Positions 59,620 through 64,000 of a stretch of DNA of 64,000 nt are shown here, piece by piece. Every line of letters starts with the position of its first letter. Within the stretch, counting starts at the first letter, position 1. The notes under the pieces were generated by a model that worked only from the letters and a program-made list of their open reading frames with translations, was not told the DNA's origin and searched no databases. The DNA is from Turicibacter sp. Its GTDB lineage: Bacteria > Bacillota_I > Bacilli_A > MOL361 > Turicibacteraceae. The translations under genes and the position numbers were made by a program. The DNA is taken from the NCBI GenBank assembly GCA_009787345.1, contig WRGF01000219.1, positions 1 through 64,000 of the forward strand. Direction: 5' to 3'.

Positions 59620-61317
59620 TTACCCTTTTTTCAAACCCATGATGAAAGTTTCATCAGGGTCGATGTAAATGGTTTTTTGGTTTTCATAAGTCACAAAGCC
59701 CAGATGGGCCGCCGGGATTTTTTTCACGTTCCTGACCCGGGTATAATCCACAGGGACCGATGAGGAGTCCCGTCCTTTGGAGAAATAAGAAGCCAGCTGG
59801 GCCGCGCTCCTGATGGTGTCCTCAGTCAAGTCGGCAGCTTCCGAACGCACCAAAACGTGGGAGCCTGGCATGTCTTTCGCATGGAACCACCATTCATTGC
59901 GCCGCCCGAATTTATGGGTCAGGTAATCATTTTGCAAATTGTTCTTGCCCAGGAAAATCTCCACCCCATCCGTGGACAGGTACTTTTCGATATTGGGCTT
60001 TTGGTTGGCCTTGCGCTTTTTGGACTGGCGGCGGCGAAGATACCCCCCAAGCTCCAGTTCTTCCTTGATTTCATAAACGTCCTTAATATTAGCGGTGCCA
60101 ACCTGGGTCAGCAGCGTTTCGAAATAAGCGATTTCCTGCTCAGTAATCTCAAGCTGCTCCATAATGTGGCTCACGCTGGCCTTGGCTTTTTGGTACTTCT
60201 GAAAATATTTTTGGGCATTGTCAGAGGCACCCCACGAAGGATTGAGTTCGATTTGGATTTCTGCTAAATCTGGCTCGTAGTAGTTTTGCAAGCGGACGGC
60301 AGAGGCTCCCCTTTGGATTTGATGGAGGTTTGCCAGCAGCAGTTCCCCTTTGATTTTAAAGTCGTCGGCTTTTTCTGATTTTTCCAAATCATCATATAAT
60401 TTTTGCCGTTTCTTGACGTTTTTATCGTATTCCGAGCGGATAAACCTGTCGATGTCCGCAAAGTGCTGCTTAATCCGGTCCCGCTCGTCCTTGCCAAAAT
60501 AAAAGCGGTCGAACATGCCCCATAAATCAGTGGATTCCTGGCGGGCGTCTAAATGCCTGAGAGGAATCAAATAAAAGTTTTCCTTGGCGCCAATCATCAC
60601 CGTCGGATTTGCCTGGTCCTTGATTTCAGATAAGACGGTTAAGAAGGAATGGTACAAATCCTCCACTTGGTCGCTAACGCTTTGGTGGATGATTTCCTTG
60701 GCGATTAGGGGGGACAGCCCATGAAAGTTGGCAACCAGCTGTTTTTGATAGTTTTCACCGAACTGGACCAATTCCATAAAGCGTTCCTGGGTGACCTCAT
60801 AAGGGTTGTCCTTTTGCGGCTTCGGCGGGAGGACATACTCCGCTCCGGGCTGAAGGCTGCGGACACGGTTTAGGAGCGGGGAAATGTGTTTGATGGTTTC
60901 CAAAATCCGGTGGCTCGTGTCAGTCAAAATCAAGTTGCTGTGCTTGCCCATGATTTCCAGGTACAAAAATTTAATCATGCTGTCACCCAGTTCGTTAAGG
61001 TGGCGGATGGTAAATTTAATTATCCGGTCGTCGTTGACCTGCTCCACATTATAAATAATACCCCCTTCCAAATGCTTGCGGAGGAACATGCAAAACATAG
61101 GCGGTTCATCGGGATATTGGTAGCTAAGGTCGGTCAGCTGGATCCTGGCATAGCTTGGGTGGGTGGAAAACAGGACTTTACGATTCTTGCCCCCCGCCCG
61201 GATTGCCATCAGGATTTCATGGTTGGATAATTGATATATTTTATTGATGCGGCCCGCCGTCAGGGAAGACTTCAGTTCCTGCGCCACGGTTTGGGTCATC
61301 AAGCCGTCAAATGCCAT
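59620..61317 (-). CDS. rqcH: ribosome quality control protein RqcH (NFACT)
   Basis: 565 residues, AAAGAGGTGACACCC before the ATG. RqcH binds stalled 50S-peptidyl-tRNA and adds alanine tails that mark peptides for degradation. NFACT-N domain (MAFDGLMTQTVAQELKSSL) with the conserved Asp97-Arg98 pair in NDDRIIKF, a helix-hairpin-helix, a coiled coil (~275-430), and the NFACT-R domain (NEWWFHAKDMPGSHVLVRS). Length matches B. subtilis YloA. Divergent from gmk. Confidence 0.94.
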   Translation of the reverse strand: MAFDGLMTQTVAQELKSSLTAGRINKIYQLSNHEILMAIRAGGKNRKVLFSTHPSYARIQLTDLSYQYPDEPPMFCMFLRKHLEGGIIYNVEQVNDDRIIKFTIRHLNELGDSMIKFLYLEIMGKHSNLILTDTSHRILETIKHISPLLNRVRSLQPGAEYVLPPKPQKDNPYEVTQERFMELVQFGENYQKQLVANFHGLSPLIAKEIIHQSVSDQVEDLYHSFLTVLSEIKDQANPTVMIGAKENFYLIPLRHLDARQESTDLWGMFDRFYFGKDERDRIKQHFADIDRFIRSEYDKNVKKRQKLYDDLEKSEKADDFKIKGELLLANLHQIQRGASAVRLQNYYEPDLAEIQIELNPSWGASDNAQKYFQKYQKAKASVSHIMEQLEITEQEIAYFETLLTQVGTANIKDVYEIKEELELGGYLRRRQSKKRKANQKPNIEKYLSTDGVEIFLGKNNLQNDYLTHKFGRRNEWWFHAKDMPGSHVLVRSEAADLTEDTIRSAAQLASYFSKGRDSSSVPVDYTRVRNVKKIPAAHLGFVTYENQKTIYIDPDETFIMGLKKG

Positions 61318-61501
61318 AGGGTGTCACCTCTTTACTCAAAGTTAATAGTCCCTTCATTATACCAGTTTTCAAGGCACAAGAAAAGGTGGGTTCCCTGAAT
61401 AGGGACGGGCGGCATTGCCTAAAATAGAGGTAGAATCCGTCGATTAAATTCTTCCGGTGGCCGGTGGTTGAAAAGGATAGCTGATTTTTTCATCTTATGG
61501 T

Positions 61502-61529
61502 TTGAATTTTTCGGTTTTTGTGCTATTAT
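61502..61529 (+). promoter_or_regulatory. sigma-A promoter of gmk
   Basis: TTGAAT (61502-61507), 16-base spacer, TATTAT (61524-61529). Confidence 0.65.
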
Positions 61530-61562
61530 ATTTAAAGAGCATAGTTAAGGAGAAGTGATGAC

Positions 61563-62183
61563 GTGAGGTTAATAGAAAAAGGCGTGTTGATCGTTATTTC
61601 CGGCCCGAGTGGCGTAGGCAAAGGAACGGTTAGGGCCGCTATTTTTGAGCAAGAAAACCACAATCTGGAATACTCCATTTCCATGACGACCCGAAACCCC
61701 CGCCAGGGCGAAGTGGACGGCGAGGATTATTTCTTCACTTCCAAGGAAGACTTTTTAGAACGCATCGACCAAGGGCAGCTCCTTGAATGGGCTGAATTTG
61801 TCGGCAATTATTATGGGACACCGCTGGATTATGTCCAGAAAAAATTGGATGAAGGCAAGGATGTCGTCCTTGAAATCGAAGTCCAGGGTGCGTTGCAGGT
61901 TAAAAACGTGATGCCGGATGCCTGCTTTATTTTCATCGCCCCACCCAGCATGCCGGAGCTTCGCAAACGCATCCTTGGCCGCGGGACAGAGGAAATCGAA
62001 GTGGTCAACAAGCGGATGGCGAAAGCCGAAGCCGAAATCGGGCTGGCCCACGAATACAATTACATCGTCATCAACGACACGGTGGATAACGCCAAGGAAC
62101 GGATTATGCACATCATTGAAGCCGAGCATTCCAGAAGCGCCCGCGTGTTAGAAAACTATAATAAAAACATTGCCGAACTTTAG
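61563..62183 (+). CDS. gmk: guanylate kinase
   Basis: 206 residues from a GTG after AAGGAGAAGTGATGAC. It phosphorylates GMP. P-loop SGPSGVGKGT, SISMTTRNPRQGEVDGEDYF at the GMP site, ATP-site RILGRGTEEIE. Normal length. rpoZ follows after 21 bases. Confidence 0.96.
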   Translation: MRLIEKGVLIVISGPSGVGKGTVRAAIFEQENHNLEYSISMTTRNPRQGEVDGEDYFFTSKEDFLERIDQGQLLEWAEFVGNYYGTPLDYVQKKLDEGKDVVLEIEVQGALQVKNVMPDACFIFIAPPSMPELRKRILGRGTEEIEVVNKRMAKAEAEIGLAHEYNYIVINDTVDNAKERIMHIIEAEHSRSARVLENYNKNIAEL

Positions 62184-62204
62184 GCAAACCGGAGGTCAGA
62201 GCAT

Positions 62205-62429
62205 ATGTCAATGCGCTATCCATCAATCGATAATTTATTGGAAAAAGTAGATTCAAAATATAAAATTGCTTACATTTCTGCCAAGCGTGCCCGCCAAATC
62301 GTGGACGAAGGCCAAAGCCAGCTTGACTTTGTAGATGACCTGCCAACGGCAAAAAGCGTCAAGCCAGTAGGGATTGCCTTAGAAGAAATCCTTTATGATG
62401 TGGTAGATTTCAAGTTAGACGAATTATAA
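62205..62429 (+). CDS. rpoZ: RNA polymerase omega subunit
   Basis: 74 residues, ATG after AACCGGAGGTCAGAGC. Omega pattern: RYPSIDNLLEKVDSKYKIAY, the SAKRARQIVDEG helix, and KPVGIALEEILYDVV at the end. Helps assemble and stabilise RNA polymerase. The gmk-rpoZ-priA order is standard in Bacillus. Confidence 0.95.
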   Translation: MSMRYPSIDNLLEKVDSKYKIAYISAKRARQIVDEGQSQLDFVDDLPTAKSVKPVGIALEEILYDVVDFKLDEL

Positions 62430-62436
62430 TACCTAA

Positions 62437-62476
62437 ACAAGGGATGAAGCGCCTTTTGCTTCATCCCTTGTTTTAC
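62437..62476 (+). terminator. intrinsic terminator after rpoZ
   Basis: CAAGGGATGAAGC / GCTTCATCCCTTG with TTTT; priA follows closely, so some readthrough is likely. Confidence 0.88.
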
Positions 62477-62495
62477 AAAGAGAGGAGGTGGCCAG

Positions 62496-64000
62496 ATGGT
62501 AGCGGAAGTCGTCGTCGATATTAAAAGCAAAGCGGTGGACCGGATTTTTGACTATGAGGTCCCCACAGGTTTGGAGGACATCGTCCAGCCGGGGGTGCGG
62601 GTTTTGGTCCCTTTTGGCCCCCGCACCCTCATGGGCATCGTCTTAAACCTAAAAAGCAGCAGCGAACTTAAAAAACTGCGCCCCATCAAGGAACAGCTGG
62701 ATGTGATGCCCATCTTGAACGAAGAACTATTGGGACTAGGGAAGGATTTGGCACTTGAAACCGGGGCCACCCTCATCAAATGTTTTGAAGCCATGATTCC
62801 CAGCGCCATCCGGGCCTCCTACCGCAAAAAAGTCCATGCCCTCACCCCAAATCCCCCGGCTTATTTTCGTGGGCAACCGGTCATCGACTTTGAACAAGTC
62901 CCGGTATCCGAACTCAAGCCACTACGCCAGGCCATTTTAACCGGACAGCTGGAAATCGTTTACGAAGTCAAGGACAAGCTGGGGAAAAAGACCACGAAAT
63001 ACATTGCCCTTGCAGTCCCGGACATCGACTTGGAACTGTTCAACCGGGCGAAAAAGCAGCAAGAAGTCCTGAAGTTTTTGAAAAATGCTGCTAGCCCCAT
63101 CCCTAAATCGGAAATGGCAGTAGGGGCTCCCATCCTCAAACAGTTGCGGGATAAAGGCATCATCGAAGAACTCGAAGTGGAAGTGTACCGTGACCCTTAT
63201 GCCGATGCAAAAATCCCTAAAAGCCAACCACTGACCTTAAATGCCCAGCAACAAGCGGCGGTTGATTCCGTTCGGGGTGCGGCTGACGGGGTTTACCTCC
63301 TGCATGGGATTACCGGCAGCGGGAAGACGGAGGTCTACCTTCAGATGATTCAGGAAGTGGTGGAAAAGGGGCGGGAGGCCATCATGCTGGTGCCGGAAAT
63401 TTCCCTCACCCCGCAGATTGCCACACGCTTCAAAGCCCGTTTCGGGGAAAAAGTGGCAGTCATCCACAGTGCCCTATCGATTGGGGAACGCTATGATGAG
63501 TGGCGAAAAATCCTGAAAAAAGAAGTCCAGATTGTGGTAGGGGCAAGGTCTGCTATTTTTTCCCCCTTTCAAAACATCGGTATTATCATCATCGACGAAG
63601 AGCATGAAGCTACCTATAAACAGGATGTCATGCCCCGTTACCATGCCCTTGAAGTTGCCAAAACCCGTGGGACTTCCCATCAGGCACCCATTGTCTTGGG
63701 CAGTGCAACCCCAAGCCTTGAAAGTTTCGCCCGTGCTAAAAAAGGGGTCTATCATTATCTGCCATTATCCAAAAGAGCCGTCTCCCACGCCACGCTTCCC
63801 AAAATCCGGATGGTAGATAGCAGGGAATCCGCCGGGGTGTCAGAAGCCATGCTCATCAGCCCGCCACTGGAAGATGCCATCCGCAAGCGCTTAGAAAAAG
63901 GCGAACAAGTGGTGTTGCTCCTGAACCGCCGGGGCTATTCCAATTTCATGCAGTGCCGGGAATGCGGCGAAGTGGTCAGCTGCCCGAACTGCGATGTGTC
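62496..64000 (+). CDS. priA: primosomal protein N' (PriA helicase), 5' part
   Basis: ATG after AGAGGAGGTGGCCAG; 501 codons are present and the frame is open at the window end. PriA restarts collapsed replication forks. N-terminal DNA-binding domain (VVVDIKSKAVDRIFDYEVP), winged-helix part, then the helicase core: LLHGITGSGKTEVYLQMIQE, DEEH box in IIIIDEEHEATYK, and VLGSATPSLESFA. The first zinc-binding cysteines (CRECGEVVSCPNC) appear at the very end. About 300 further residues are expected beyond the window. Confidence 0.96.
   Translation, partial: MVAEVVVDIKSKAVDRIFDYEVPTGLEDIVQPGVRVLVPFGPRTLMGIVLNLKSSSELKKLRPIKEQLDVMPILNEELLGLGKDLALETGATLIKCFEAMIPSAIRASYRKKVHALTPNPPAYFRGQPVIDFEQVPVSELKPLRQAILTGQLEIVYEVKDKLGKKTTKYIALAVPDIDLELFNRAKKQQEVLKFLKNAASPIPKSEMAVGAPILKQLRDKGIIEELEVEVYRDPYADAKIPKSQPLTLNAQQQAAVDSVRGAADGVYLLHGITGSGKTEVYLQMIQEVVEKGREAIMLVPEISLTPQIATRFKARFGEKVAVIHSALSIGERYDEWRKILKKEVQIVVGARSAIFSPFQNIGIIIIDEEHEATYKQDVMPRYHALEVAKTRGTSHQAPIVLGSATPSLESFARAKKGVYHYLPLSKRAVSHATLPKIRMVDSRESAGVSEAMLISPPLEDAIRKRLEKGEQVVLLLNRRGYSNFMQCRECGEVVSCPNCDV

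Overview
The window is chromosomal DNA from an endospore-forming member of the Bacillota, close to or within the class Bacilli. Evidence: the spoIIA operon (dacF-spoIIAA-spoIIAB-sigF) followed by spoVAC-AD-AE-AF, the block scpA-scpB ... dacB-spmA-spmB-rluB, and cmk-S1-der-gpsA-spoVIF-spoIVA-hup all match gene orders known from Bacillus. There are also Gram-positive signals: T-box control, strong Shine-Dalgarno sites, sigma-A, sigma-E-like and sigma-G-like promoters, Spo0A boxes and addAB. G+C looks near one half by eye. I cannot name the genus. I saw no rRNA, tRNA, CRISPR array, insertion sequence or prophage.

Layout. 1-6.4 kb: the leuS 3' end, a doubtful ORF, a T-box leader with overlapping Asp/His codons, hisS (with an unusual metal-binding-like tail), aspS, then a membrane protein and an LCP cell-wall enzyme. 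6.4-11.6 kb: two related structured RNAs (probably a 6S RNA pair) flanking a serine hydrolase/TetR operon and a lipoprotein, then an unknown membrane protein. 11.7-24 kb: nucleoside catabolism (deoC, deoD, pdp), the yfmF/yfmH M16 pair, ssb, a candidate small RNA with C-only loops, a thyA-dfrA-plsC operon, small unknown genes, dacF and spoIIAA. 24-28.7 kb: spoIIAB, sigF and the spoVA genes. 28.7-32 kb: three tandem collagen-like genes, probably spore-surface proteins, opposite an HxlR regulator.

32.7-39.7 kb: condensin genes scpAB, a lone FtsX-like permease with a secreted protein, then dacB-spmA-spmB-rluB. 39.8-48.9 kb: ferredoxin, an unknown tail-anchored protein, cmk, a six-domain S1 protein, der, gpsA, spoVIF, spoIVA and hup. 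48.9-56.4 kb: addB-addA and a TSCPD protein. 56.5-64 kb: a RodA/FtsW protein, a small putative sporulation gene, a VanW protein, rqcH, gmk, rpoZ and the 5' part of priA.

How it works together: two D-Ala-D-Ala carboxypeptidases, SpmAB, SpoIVA, SpoVIF, SpoVA and the collagen-like proteins cover forespore control (SigF), cortex, core dehydration and dipicolinate uptake, coat basement layer and spore surface. Housekeeping genes (tRNA charging, dTMP/folate, ribosome, replication and repair) fill the space between. The least explained items are the HisRS tail, the C-loop small RNA, the insert shared by the three collagen-like proteins, the lone permease/secreted protein pair and several small sporulation-like ORFs.
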